Source: Dromiciops gliroides (lineage: Eukaryota; Chordata; Mammalia; Microbiotheria; Microbiotheriidae). Taken from it: DNA of 64,000 nucleotides. Numbering within the stretch: the first letter of the stretch is position 1; each line of letters opens with the position of its first letter. The translations under genes and the position numbers were made by a program. The stretch covers positions 3,994,223-4,058,222 of the forward strand of contig NC_057866.1 in the NCBI RefSeq assembly GCF_019393635.1. The letters run 5' to 3'. Shown here piece after piece: positions 21,326 to 32,944 of the stretch. The notes below the pieces were generated by a model, which worked only from the letters and a program-made list of their open reading frames with translations, ran no database searches and had not been told where the DNA came from.

Positions 21326-23788
21326 ATTTTTTTCTAATAAAAGTATTTTATTATTTTCCAGTTACATATAAGGATATTTTTCAACAGTTGTTTTCATAGG
21401 ATTTTTAGTTCCAAAATTTTCTCCCACCCTCCATTCCCTCCCTCCTCCCAAGACAGAAAGCAATCTGATATAGGTTATATATGTGCAATCACATTAAACA
21501 TATTTCAGCATTAGTAATATTGTGAAAGAAGAATCAGAGCACAAAGGAAAAACCTCAAAAAAGAAGGAAAAAAATCAGCCCCAAAGTAGAAACAGTCTGG
21601 TTCAATCTGCATTTATAATCCACAGTTCTTTTTTCTGGATGTTGAGAACATTTTCTATCATGAAGTTCTTTGAAACTGTTTTGGAACTGTAGGGACCAAT
21701 TTTTAATTGGGGAGTGTTAGTTAGGCAGCTTGCTGCAATATTGGAGCAAGGATGGAGACTGATAGCCTCTCTTAAAACAGAGCAGGATTTATTTAACAAG
21801 AACAAACTTAAAAAAAAAAACACAAACAGGATCAGTAGGATTAAGGGAAAGGAAATAAAATGGGGAAAGGGAAATTACACAACCCGAACAACACCACCAC
21901 CCAGGAATCAGCTGAGAACACACAGCAGTGTCCTGTCGTCTTCCAGCTTCAAGCTAGAATGACAAAAAACCTCCCTTCTTCCCAGCAGACCTTAGGCTGA
22001 CTACACACAGCCCCCAGCCAATTGGCTGGCCACTCTGACAGTCACATGACTATCTTCACTGGGCTTCCAATCATTATAATTTTTCCAGGCCCATGTAGGC
22101 ATTGGCAAGTGGTGATGACATGAGGTGCCAGCACCATGGCGATGGCTACAACCAGTGGGTGGAGCACTGTGTGGTTTGTGGAGCCCTAGAGGCCAGTGTG
22201 CGCATCTAGGTTTTTTAAAAATTCTATCCAAAAGATGGGGTCATAAAAACCTCAAATAAAAATTAATTCTTTACAGACCATTGTATTGCTAAAAAGAGCC
22301 AAGTCTATCATCATCAACAATGGTGATGAACAATCACACAGTGCTGCTGTTACTGTGTACAATGTTCTCCTGGTTCTGCTCCTCTCTGTCACCATCAATT
22401 CATGTAAGTCCTTCGAGGTTTCTCTGAACTCCTCCTGCTCCTCATTACTTTTCACATTGATTTTTTAAAACTTTGTGTTCTAAATTTTCTTTTTCCCTCT
22501 CTCTTTGGCCCTCCCTATGAAATCAAGCAATTCAATATGTCATACATGTGCAGTTATGCAAAACATCTTCTCATTAGGTTGTGAAAGAAAATAGATAAAA
22601 TAACTTTAGAAAGAGGAGCTAACAAATAAAATTATACTTCAATCTGTATTCAGATACCATCAGTTCTTTCTCTGTTGATGGTTTGCATTTTTCATATGTC
22701 CTTCTGATATCATCCTGCTCATCATTTCTTTCACACTTACTATTGCTAACTGTGTTACCCTCCATCTTATTTCATCCCCTTGATATTTACTCTATTTTCT
22801 ATCTTTCTTTCCCCCTCCCTCCTCAAAAGTAGGGAGGGGCAGAATGAAGATGGTGGAGAAAAGGCTGTGACTCCCCCAAGCTCCCAATAAACTCATCCAC
22901 TCACTCTAAAATAATGCCAAAAGACAACTTCTGGAGCAGCCTAACCCACATAAGAACAGAAAAAGACTATTTTACAGCCAAAGACAGCAACTGGAATCAC
23001 CTGCTGTGCAGGAGCTCAGCACGGTGCATACCCAGACTGGAACAGATAGAGTTTCCAGGGTCTCAGAGTCTTCAGTGCCAGCAGCTTCTTCTGAGGCTCG
23101 GCTCCCAGACCAGTGAGGGAGTTCGGTGGTTGGCTAGGGTGAAGTGGCTGTGATCTCTGCTGGAGTTGGGGAGAGGCACCCTGGTTCTGAACCAGTGGGC
23201 TGAATAGAATGGTGGCAGCCCAGTGGGGGAGGGTCACAGGCACACCAAGCTTCTGGTCATAGAGAATTAGATTCCAATCAGACATCTGCTTCTGGTTTGA
23301 GATGAGTAAGCAAAGAATACAGCATATAATAGACAGCTTCTTTTGGGGAAAGATAGACCAGAATACACCCACAGATGAAGAGAACAACAAAGTCAAAGCT
23401 CCAATATCCAAAGCTTCCAAAAAAAAAAAATGAATTGGTCTCAGGCCATGAAAGCACTAAAAAGGGACTTTGAAGAGAAATTAGGAGGGATAGAAGGAAG
23501 ATTTAGAGAGATGGAGGAAAGAATGGAAAGAAAAATGAGAGCGGTGCAGGAGAGTCATGAAAGAAGTCAACAGCTTGAAAAGCCAAATGGAAAAGGAGAT
23601 ACAAAAGCTCTCTGAAGAAAATGATTGCCTAAGAATTAGGATTGAACAAATGGAAGCTAGTGACTTTATGAGAAACCAAGACAGAGTAAAGCAAATCCAA
23701 ATGAATAAAAAAAATAGAGGGCAATATGAAATATCTCCTTGGAAAAACAGCTGACTTGGAAAATAGATCGGAGAGATGATTTGAAAAT
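21326..23788 (-). mobile_element. half-L1 with twin-primed inversion, carrying an LTR insertion
   Basis: Left part (21326-22835) is antisense: 3'UTR, ORF2 tail, spacer. Right part (22838-23788) is sense: 5'UTR start with gaagatggtggagaaaagg, then ORF1 coiled coil (MNWSQAMKALKRDFEEK) up to the start of the RNA-binding domain. Sense and antisense halves meeting at the 5'UTR is the signature of twin priming. A near-perfect 10-bp duplication (cataattaaa at 21316-21325, cattattaaa at 23789-23798) bounds the whole, so it is one insertion event. It lacks reverse-transcriptase sequence. Confidence 0.8.
21688..22275 (-). mobile_element. solo LTR (family LTR-c) inside an L1
   Basis: 588 bp, tgtaggga to tctttaca, cutting the L1 sequence ttttggaac / gaccattg. 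Flanks gaac (21684-21687) and gacc (22276-22279) are a 4-bp duplication with one difference. On the minus strand an aataaa lies about 100 bp before the 3' end. No internal region is present. Confidence 0.75.
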
Positions 23789-24339
23789 CATTATTAAAGT
23801 GCCTAGGAGTTTGTATTTCTCCCCTAATTGGGAGAGAATAAATGATTGTGGAATCAGGACTGGGGGGAAGGATTTTGATTTTTCATGTTAAAGAAGGGGT
23901 TTTAAATAAAGGTCTCATGAGAGAATTAATTGAGAGAGACATGTGTTGTGGCTCTCATTAGCCATATGGAGCAACAGTTCAGAGGTGTCAGTAGCAGGAG
24001 ACAAACTCACCCATTTTATCACCCAAACCCATATCCTGGGGAGATTAGGGAGGCAAAAGCCAAAGGGGTATGCAAAGTGTAAGACTATATCTACATTTAT
24101 ATCCATGCCCATTTCCATGTCCATATCCATATCAATATAGCTCTTCATCTGAAGGAGGAAGAGCATTCCAAGCATAGGGTCATTCAGAGAAAGTTCCTGG
24201 AATCAAGAGATGGAGTGTCTTGTTTGTGGAATAGTCAGGAGGCCAATGAACTGGGGTCAAAGAGTACATGACAGGGATTAAGATATAGGAACCCTGGAAA
24301 GGTAGGAGGAAGTTAGGTTATGAAGAGTTTTGAAGGACA

Positions 24340-24700
24340 AATTCTATCCCTTTTCTTCCAAAAGATTGCCTGCCCTTTCTGTCATCCCTACTTACTCACT
24401 TATTTTTATTATTTTTCCTCAATTACACATATTTTTCCTAAAATTTGAAAGCTTAATCCTTACATTTCAAAACAATGATAAAACCCAACTTATTAGTCCA
24501 TTTTTATAGGAGCTCCCACCCATGACATCTTCTACCCCATCCCATGCCCTCTAGGCACATTGCCTCCAAATGGTCCAGTATCCCTCATGGTTGCTGGAGT
24601 TTTCAATATGTAATGTTTGAATTGACTCCTTGCTAGTTTTCTGGAAGGACCATGTTCTCAGGACATGTTGAAATCTTATATCTCTTGGTATCTCTCCACA
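24340..24700. other. unassigned non-coding DNA
   Basis: No gene or repeat recognised. Confidence 0.4.
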
Positions 24701-25540
24701 CATACATTTTTTAAACATTTGGGTTTTTTAAAATTTGGAATTTCAAATTCTCTCTCTATCCCTTCCCTTCCCCTTCCTTGAGAAGGCAAGCAATTTAATA
24801 TGGATTATACATGTGAATTTCTCAAAATATATTTCCACATTAGCCTGTTGCAAAAGGAAACAGACAAAAAATAGAAAAATAAAGTTTAAAAAGTATGTTT
24901 TTATGTGCATTTAGGCTCCATTAGTTCTTTCTCTGGAGTTGCAGAGCATGTTTCTCTGGATGTGGAAATGCACCTTAAGTGCTTTGGACTTGTCCTGGAT
25001 CATTGTATTGCTCAGAATAGCAAAGTCATTCACAGGTGATCATCAGAAAATATTGCTGTTGCTGTTTACAATGTTCTCTTGGTTCTGCTTACTTTTCTTT
25101 GCATCAGTTCATATAAGTCTTCCAAGGTTTTTATGAAAGCATCTTTCTCATTATTTCTTATAGCACAATAGTATTCAATTACAAGCATATAACACAACTT
25201 GTTTAGCCATTCTCCAATTGCTGGATGTCCCCTTGGTTTCCAATTTTTTGCCACCCCAAAAAGAGCTGCTATAAATATTTTTGTAAATATAGGTCTGTTT
25301 CCTTTTTTATTTCTTTGGGATACAGACCTAGTAGAGGTTTTTCTAGGTCGAAGAGAATACACTGTTTTATAGCCCTTTTGGTATAGTTCCAAATTGCTCT
25401 CCAGAATTGTTGGATTAGCTCACAGCTTCACTAACAGTGCATTAGTGTCCCATTTTTTCTACTTCCCTTTCAGCATTTGTCATTTTTTGTTTCCTGTCAT
25501 ATTGTACATCTGACAGGTATGAGGTGGTATCTCAGAGTTT

Positions 25541-25700
25541 TGGGGTTTTTTTTTTGGGGGGGGTGAGGCAATTGGGGTTAAGTGACTTGCCCAGGGTCAC
25601 ACAGCTGGTAAGTTGTCAAGTGTCTAAGGCCGGATTTGAACTCAGGTCCTCCTGACTCCAAGGCTGGTGCTCTATCCACTTCACCACCACCTAGCTGCCC
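25541..25700 (-). mobile_element. WSINE1-type SINE inside L1
   Basis: Antisense SINE with T-rich tail. A perfect 9-bp duplication ctcagagtt lies at 25531-25539 and 25701-25709. Confidence 0.93.
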
Positions 25701-25804
25701 CTCAGAGTTATTTTAATTTGCATTTCACTAGTCAATAAGAATTTAGAGTATTTTTTCATATTATCATAGATAACTTTGATTACTTTGTCAGAAAACTGCC
25801 TCTG

Positions 25805-25990
25805 GCACCCACTAGCTGCATACTAGGGTGCCTCCTTCTCATGAGAAGAAAATAAAGCCTTTGTCACCTCGCTGCTGAGTTCCTGAGAATTATTGAGAAG
25901 AGGATGAAATTTTCCCTCACACTTAACCCCAATTGCCTCACCAAAAAACCCCAAATAAATAAATAAATAAAAAAGAGTGGGAAAAAAAAA
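25805..25990 (+). mobile_element. small chimeric retrocopy: LTR R/U5-like part joined to a SINE 3' end
   Basis: Bases 25805-25910 look like a retroviral R/U5 (aaaataaagcctttgtcacc, a ctgctgagttcctgag stretch, ttttccctcaca end). They are joined directly to the last 30 bases of a WSINE1 body (acttaaccccaattgcctc) and an A-rich tail. Flanks agaaaactgcctctg (25790-25804) and agaaaactgtctctg (25991-26005) form a 15-bp duplication with one difference, so the chimera moved as one RNA by L1. Confidence 0.7.
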
Positions 25991-26689
25991 AGAAAACTGT
26001 CTCTGCCTAATCTTTTCCACTGATCCACCTCTATTTCTTAGCCAGTACCAGACTGTTTTCATGATTATTGCTGTGTAATGCAGTTTGAGATCTGGAACTG
26101 CTAGCCTACCTTCCTTTACATTTTTTCTATTAATTTCCTTGATATTTTTGACCTTTTGTTCTTCCAGATGAATTTTATCATTTTTTCCAGCTCTATAAAA
26201 TAATTTTGGGTAGTTTGCTTAGTCTGGCATTGAATAAGTAAATTTATATAGAATTGTCATTTTTATTATATCTGCTTGGCAATTTTTAATTGTTTAGATC
26301 TGACTTTATTTGTATGAAAAATGCTTTATAATTGGGTTTATATAGTTCCTGAATTTGTCTTGGCAGATAGATACTGAAGTATTTTGTTGTCTACAGTTAT
26401 TTTAAATGGGATTTCTTTCTATCTCTTACTGCAAGGCTTTGTTGGGAATATTTAGAGATGTCAATGATTTATGTAGATGTATTTTATATCCTGTGACTTT
26501 GCTAAAGTTAATTATTTCAAGTAGTTTTTTTTAGCTTATTCTCTAGGATTCCCTAAATATACCATCATGTCATCTGCAAAGAGTGAATGCTTTGTTTTCT
26601 CATTGCCTATTCAAATTCCTTCCATTTCTTTTTCTTCTCATTGCTATTGCTAACATTTCTAGTACTTCACTAGGCATCTTAAACCAAGT

Positions 26690-27269
26690 GTGTTTAAAAT
26701 GCATCATCTTTCCCGCCCAAACTCTTCCCCCCTCATATACCTTCTCTATTGCTGTAGAGAGAAGCATCCTCCTCCTAGTCTTTCAGTCTTGCCACATAGG
26801 AATCATCTGAGATTTTTCATTTGATTTCATTCATATCTAATATGTTGTGATGGCCCATCAATATCACCTCTGCAACATCTTTCTTAAATATTCCCTTCTT
26901 TTCCCTGACATGGCCACCATCCTTATGCAGGCCCTCATCACCTCACACATTTTCTCTGGCTGTTCCCTCTGCCTGGAATGCTCTCACTCAACTCCACCTA
27001 CTGTAGTGCATTTAGTCCCAAATAAAATCCCATCTTTTACCAGGAAGCCTTTTTCAACCCCTCTTAATTAGAGTGCCTCCTTTCTGTTAATTACTTATAT
27101 TTTATATTTTATATAACTTGTTGGAATAAATTTGTTTGCATGTTGTCTCCACATTAGATTGTGAGTTCCTTGAGGTCAGGGGCTTTCTTTTGCCTCTTTT
27201 TTATCCCTGTCATTTAGCATGATACCTGGCACATAGTAGATCATTAATAAATGATTATCTTTGATTCAA
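26690..27269 (+). mobile_element. L2-like LINE 3' end
   Basis: Order of blocks ttccctctgcctggaatgctc, aggaagcctttttcaacccc, tagattgtgagttccttgagg and cacatagtagatcattaataaatg is the standard L2 3' end. Confidence 0.75.
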
Positions 27270-27640
27270 TTATTGAAGGAGGTTAGAAAAGTCAGGAGAG
27301 AGAAAAGGAGGGGAGACATTTCAGGAATGGGGGACAGCTAGTGATAATGTTCACATTTTGGAGGAGTATCGTGTGCCTAGAATAGCAAGGAGACTAGTGT
27401 TCCTGAAAGGGGTCAGATTATAATGGACTCTGAAGTTAAACAGAAGGGGGCAGCTAGGTGGTGCAGTGGATAGAGCACTGGCCCTGGATTCAGGAGGACT
27501 TGAGTTCAAATCCATCCTCAGACACTTGACACTTAACAACTGTGTGACCCTGGGCAAGTCACTTAACCCCAATTGCCTCATAAAAAAAAGAAAAAAAAGT
27601 TAAACAGAAGATTTTATAGTTCATGTGTCTTTCATTTGTC
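27270..27640 (+). repeat. family Y repeat fragment split by a SINE
   Basis: Contains gtttgcctag-like and ggggtcagattataatgg blocks, interrupted by the SINE at 27447 and resumed by gaagattttatagttcatg. It resembles the 3' part of the copy at 7384. Confidence 0.45.
27447..27597 (+). mobile_element. WSINE1-type SINE
   Basis: Full body and A-rich tail. The duplication gttaaacagaag lies at 27435-27446 and 27599-27610. Confidence 0.93.
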
Positions 27641-28289
27641 AAATCTTCCCACTCATGAAAAGTGGGAAATGAAATGTATTTGGTGTGAGTATGCCCCAAG
27701 TTTATTGGGGAAGTGTTTCATGGCCACTTTTGTTATTATAAAATTCCATTAAATGCTTTTACTTTCAAATATTTATGCTTCTTGCCCACTATGATGTAAC
27801 ACCCACTTAAGTTTATAATCTAATTTCCTATTGCTCTCCTTTACTACCCATGAATCCATATTCTCTCAAATCTAAGACTCCATCTTTTGGCAACTGAATA
27901 CATTCAACTTTTGAATTGTGTCCCACACTGAACTGTCTTGATTGTATATGCACATATATGTATATATTTCATGGGACCCCAGATCATGCTTCTCATTGTA
28001 TTCAACCATCCAGTTATCTAGATATCTTACCTGCTGCCACTGGGCAACTACTCACCTCATTGACCAGATCTCTGGAATCCATGTCTGGGATCTATCTATG
28101 GAGGAGTTAATCCACTTGATTTTCAAATTCCCATTCTAGGCCAGAGGCTCCTTCTCTGTTGATTGAGTACAAATGTACTTTGCCCATGATATCTTTCAAG
28201 GCTGCAGATCATGTTTCACATGCAACCCAGCTATTAATTCATCTAAAAAAGCCATCAGCCACCATGGGAAGATGCCTTTCTTCCTCTTT
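27641..28289. other. unassigned non-coding DNA
   Basis: No gene or repeat recognised. Confidence 0.4.
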
Positions 28290-28293
28290 CCTT

Positions 28294-28682
28294 TGTTAAG
28301 GGCTAAAATTCTAGCTAAACTGTCTAAAATATTTAATGAGTGGTCGCCAATAAATTATAAGCTTTAGCAAGAGTTAGACTTTTAAGCATTTATTAAGGAG
28401 AATAAGAATTTGAGGAGAATAAGAATTTGGTAAAGAGAGAGAGAAAGGCCTAGATTCCTGTCTATTAAAGGGAGAGCACATTTCTAGCTCCGCTCTCCAC
28501 CAGAGTCCCAAGGAAAGAGCCCCAGACCGAGCGCCAGTCTCTTCCTTCCTCCTCCCACTAGTCCGCGTCACTTCCTGATGCCAAAGAAAAGACTCCTGGT
28601 CTTGCCCTCAAAGACCTTCGCTTCATGGGCAGAACTCTTCTACAGTAAGTCTCCAGCAGGTGGCGTTATTCCAATCGTTACA
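28294..28682 (-). mobile_element. solo LTR, family LTR-a, copy 3
   Basis: Antisense copy of the LTR at 6116 and 10037, 389 bp, tgttaaggg to cgttaca. A perfect 4-bp duplication cctt lies at 28290-28293 and 28683-28686. It is close to the other two copies by eye, so the three are of similar and fairly recent age within this genome. Confidence 0.87.
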
Positions 28683-28797
28683 CCTTGACCCTTTTGGTCT
28701 CTTTAATTCTGCACAGTAATTAAAGTATAATTTCTTTTAGAAGTAGCATATTATGTAATGGCCACATGGAGCAATTTACCATCCCTCTGACAATACC

Positions 28798-28820
28798 ATT
28801 ATTATTATTATTATTATTAA
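28798..28820. repeat. (ATT)n microsatellite
   Basis: Seven or so att units just before a MIR. Confidence 0.8.
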
Positions 28821-28824
28821 TACT

Positions 28825-29078
28825 ATTAATAATAATAGCTAACATTTATATAATACAATGTGCTAGGCAGTGTGCTAAACACTTTATAATTTTTATTTCC
28901 TTTGATACAACAACTCTGGGAGGGAGATGCTATTGCTATTCAATTTTAGAGATAACAAATTTGAGGCAAAGAAGGGTTAAGTGATTTGTCCATTGTCACA
29001 CAGCTAGTAAGTGTCTGAGGCTGGATTTAAACTCAGATCTTCCTGAAACTAGGCCTAGTCCTCTATCTAATGTGCCAG
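28825..29078 (-). mobile_element. MIR/CORE-SINE (Mar1-like)
   Basis: Antisense copy with aataatagctaacatttata, caatgtgctaggcagtgtgc, gtcacacagctagtaagtgtc and ctcagatcttcctg in order. Confidence 0.75.
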
Positions 29079-29079
29079 C

Positions 29080-30268
29080 ACTTGATCAACATCCCTCTCC
29101 CCTTCCCCCCATCACTTCTCTCTCCCATATATTTACTGTCTTCCTTTATTTTTTAATTAAAAAAAAAATTAACTTTTTTCTGTTGTCTTCCTTTATTGAA
29201 ATAATCATGGGAATGAACTTGAGGTATTAGTTTGTTCTTCAAGGAAGAGGCACATGGTGACATCAGCCAAATCAAACAGAACATCCAGTGACCATCGATT
29301 TCCAGGAAGTGTATGTCTCAATCAGAGTGTGGGTTGGGGGATATCAGCAGTTACCTTGCAGAGACTTATTCCTTTCCCCTCTTTGTTAATTTGATGGGAA
29401 GGATGATGTGGGATTATACTCGGGTCATAGCTGTTCCCTCAGAGAAAATGGAATTCATCTTAGAACTTCACAGAAGTACCCAGAGCTCCTGGGGAGTAGA
29501 GATTTCTGAGGAATTTAAAGGCTCTATCACTTATCTGTAATGTCATCTAGCAAATGTATTCTAATCTATAATGCAAGACATAGTGTGTTGGGTCATGTAA
29601 GGAGAGGAAAGAGATAAGGTCCTGATAGGATAGAGACATTTTTGTATAGTTATGAAATACTTTATTATGATCTCTGCATTTTCAGTTAACATAGATAAGA
29701 TTGAACCCCAGTCAAGGCACAAGGAGGCTAGAAACCATAGGAAACCCAAGCAGATCTGGTCCCATTGACAGAGAGGGATAGACTGAGGACTTAGGCTGAA
29801 CTGTGGGCAAGCAGACCATGTGTGGATCAGCAATTCACTAAGATGGCTCTTTCATTCAAACATTGATTCTTTTCATTTCCTTTATCTATCTTAATCTGGT
29901 TTTATCTGTTATTTTCTTGTTTTTAATCTGTCCTTATTAGTCACTATGATGATTTTCCTATGATGTCCTTATTTGAAACAAGCTTCTGAGCATCAGTTCT
30001 TTCCCTTCTCTAGCCTCAGAGATGTTGTGTTCTGTCATACTGCTTTATTTGGATGATACCTGAGGCTTCTCAAGCTTGGAAAGTGATCTCTTGCAGTAAT
30101 GCTACAATGAAACTTGGAAAGGCCACTGTAGTTAGACCTGTTTTCTACCTTTTTCCCAGTCCAACTTTTATCATCTTCATCCTCTTTGAGAGAGACTTTC
30201 TTTAGTCCCTAGACAGACTTGGTTGAGTGGGTGGGGTCAAGAAAAGGTTAAGGAAGGGTTTTCTTTTT
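29080..30268. other. unassigned, apparently unique DNA
   Basis: No gene recognised. Open frames at 29313-29540 and 29561-29833 lack domain-like sequence. Confidence 0.4.
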
Positions 30269-32523
30269 TCCCAGTTTTTTGTCTCTTTATTTTTTAGGTT
30301 AATATTTTTATTTTTCCCAATTATATGTAAAACAATTTTAACATTCTGGTTCTTTTCTTTCAGGTTTTGAGTTCTAAATTCTCTCCCCCCATTGAGAAGG
30401 CAAGTAATTTAACATGTTATACATTGTAGTCATGCAAAACACATTTTCATCTAAGTCATGCTGTGAAAGAACACAGGCAAAAAACCTTCTAGAAAAATAA
30501 AGAAAATGTTTTGATTTGTATTATGGCTCTACTAGTTCTTTCTCTGGAGATGGACAGCACCTTTCATCATAAGTCCTTCAGTATTGTCTTGGAACACTGT
30601 ATTGCTGAGAATAGCCAAGTCATTCGTAGTATATCATCATACATGATTGCTGTTACCATGTACAATGTTTCTGGTTCTGCTCATTTCACTTTGCATCAGT
30701 TCATGTAAATATTTTGAGTTTTTGTCTGAGCATCCTGCATGTCATTTCTTATAACACAATAGTATTCCATCAAAATCATATATATCTTGTTCAGCCATTA
30801 GCCACTTGATTGACATGCCCTCAATTTCCAGTCCTTTGCCACCACTAAAAGAACTGCTATAAATATTTTTGTACATGTAGGTTTTTTCTTTTTTGTATTT
30901 TATCTCTTTGGGATACAAACTTAGTAGTGGTATTGCTTGGGTATACATAGTTTTATAGGGTATACATAGTTTTATAGCCCTTTGTTCATAGTTCCAAATT
31001 TCATTTCAAAATGGTTGAATCAGTAAACAATTTCACCAGTAGTGCATTAGTGTTTTAATTTTCCCACATCCCCTTTGACATTTTGTCATTTTCCTTTTCT
31101 GTCATATTAGCCAATCTGATATGTGTGTGGTGGTAGCTCAGAGTTGTTTTAATTTGCATGTCTCTATTAGTGATTTAGAGCATGTTTTCATAGGACTATA
31201 GATAGCTTTGGTTATTTTTTCTGAAAACTACCTGTTCACATCCTTTGAAAATTTATTGATTAAAGAATGGCTCTTATTTCTATAAATTTGATGCAGTTTT
31301 CTATATAGTTGAGAAACAAATTCTTTATCAGAGAAACTCCCTGTAATTTTTTTTCACAGTAATGATTACCAATGCTGTATTTCCTTCCATCCTATGTTCC
31401 CCATTTATCTTATCCTCTCTCTCCTTTCACATTGTCCATGCTCAAAAGTGTTTTGTTTCTGACTTTTACCTTCCCCTAACTTCCCTCCTTTCTACAAGTA
31501 TCTCCCTGCCCCCTTTTGCTTATCCCTTTACCTTCCTACTTTACTGTATGTTAAGATAGATTTCTACACCCATATATATGTTATTTACTTTTTGAGCCAA
31601 TTCTGATGAGAGTAAGGTTCACATATTTCCCTCCCCCACTTCCCTCATTTTCCCCTCCACTGTAGAAATCTCTTTTGGGCCTTTTTTTTATCTCAAATAA
31701 TTTACTCCATTCTATCTCTCCTTTTCCCCTTCTCCCAGTAAATTCTTTTTTCTCACACCTTAATTTTATTTGTTTTTTTTAGATAATCACACAATTCAAC
31801 TCACACCCGTGTTTTCTGTCTATTTACACTCCCTTTAATTGATCTAATTTTGAGAAAGATTTTTAGGAGTTAAATGAATCATTTTCCCATCTAGGAATGT
31901 AAATGGTTTAACCATATTGAATCCCCTATGATTTCTCTTTCCTGTTTATTTTTTTATGCTTCTTTTGTATTTGAAAATCAAATTTTCTATTCAGCTCTGG
32001 ACTTTTCATCAGGAATGTTTGAAAGTCCTCTATTTCATTGAATATCATTTTTCCCCTGAAGGATTATAATCAGTTTTCCAGGGAAGGTAATTACTGGTTG
32101 TAATTCTAGTTCTTTTCCCCTCTGGAATATCATAGTCCAAGACCTCTCATCCTTTACTGTAGAAACTGCTAAATCCTAGGATATCCTGACTATGGCTCCA
32201 TAATATTTTAATTGTTTATTTTTGGCTGCTTACAGTGTTTTCTCCTTCACTTGGGAGCTCTGGAATTTGGCTATAATATTCCTGGGAATTTTCATTTTGG
32301 TATGTTTCAGGAGGTAATTGGTGGATTCTTTCCATTTCTATTTTACCCTCTTGTTCTAGAATATCTTGATAATTTCTTAAAAGTTGATATCTAGGCTCTT
32401 TTTTGATCATGGCTTTCAGGTAGTTCACTAGTTCTTAAATTATCTCTCCCAGATCTATTTTCAAGGTCAGTTGTTTTTCCAATTAGAAATTTCACAGTGT
32501 CTTCAATTTTTTGATTGTTTCTT

Positions 32524-32675
32524 TCTTTTTGTGTGTGCGTGTGGGGCAATTGGGGTTAAGTGACTTGCCCAGGGTCACACAGCTAGTAAGTGTCAAGTGT
32601 CTGGAGTCGGATTTGAACTCAGGTCCTCCTGACTCCAGGGCCAGTGCTCTATCCACTGCACCACCTAGCTGCCCC
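32524..32675 (-). mobile_element. WSINE1-type SINE
   Basis: Nested in half-L1 copy A. A perfect 12-bp duplication tgattgtttctt lies at 32512-32523 and 32676-32687. Confidence 0.94.
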
Positions 32676-32793
32676 TGATTGTTTCTTAATGTCACATAAT
32701 GTCATTAGATTCTATTTACCCAATTCCAATTTTTAAGGAATTATTTTCTTTAGTGAGCTATCCCTCCTTTTCCATTTGGTGAATTCTACTTTT

Positions 32794-32944
32794 ATTTTTT
32801 TGGTGGGGCAATGAGGGTTAAGTGACTTGTATAGGGTCACACAGCTAGTAAGTGCAAAGTGTCTGGAGCCAGTTTTGAATTCAGGTCCTCCTGAATCCAG
32901 GGTGGGTGCTTTATTCACTGTGCCACCCAGATGCCCCCCTGGCC
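32794..32944 (-). mobile_element. WSINE1-type SINE
   Basis: Nested in half-L1 copy A. The duplication aattctactttt lies at 32782-32793 and 32945-32956. Confidence 0.92.

Larger units (their letters stand above)
21049..24335 (+). repeat. duplicated block, copy 2 (interrupted by SINE and L1)
   Basis: Segments 21049-21159, 23789-24140 and 24150-24335 match the block at 5815-8225 in order. The gap between the first two segments is filled by a SINE (21160-21313) and a twin-primed L1 (21326-23788). Relative to copy 1 about 0.8 kb between the last two segments is missing. Confidence 0.6.
24705..26675 (-). mobile_element. L1 with reverse-transcriptase sequence, 5' truncated
   Basis: From right to left it runs from the ORF2 reverse-transcriptase domain through the ORF2 tail to the 3'UTR. 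The minus strand at 26563-26580 reads FADDMM, the catalytic aspartate pair of the L1 polymerase. This is the only such motif I find in the window. Frames are interrupted. A SINE (25541-25700) and a small chimeric retrocopy (25805-25990) are inserted in it. It ends abruptly at the right where L2-like sequence begins. Confidence 0.82.
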
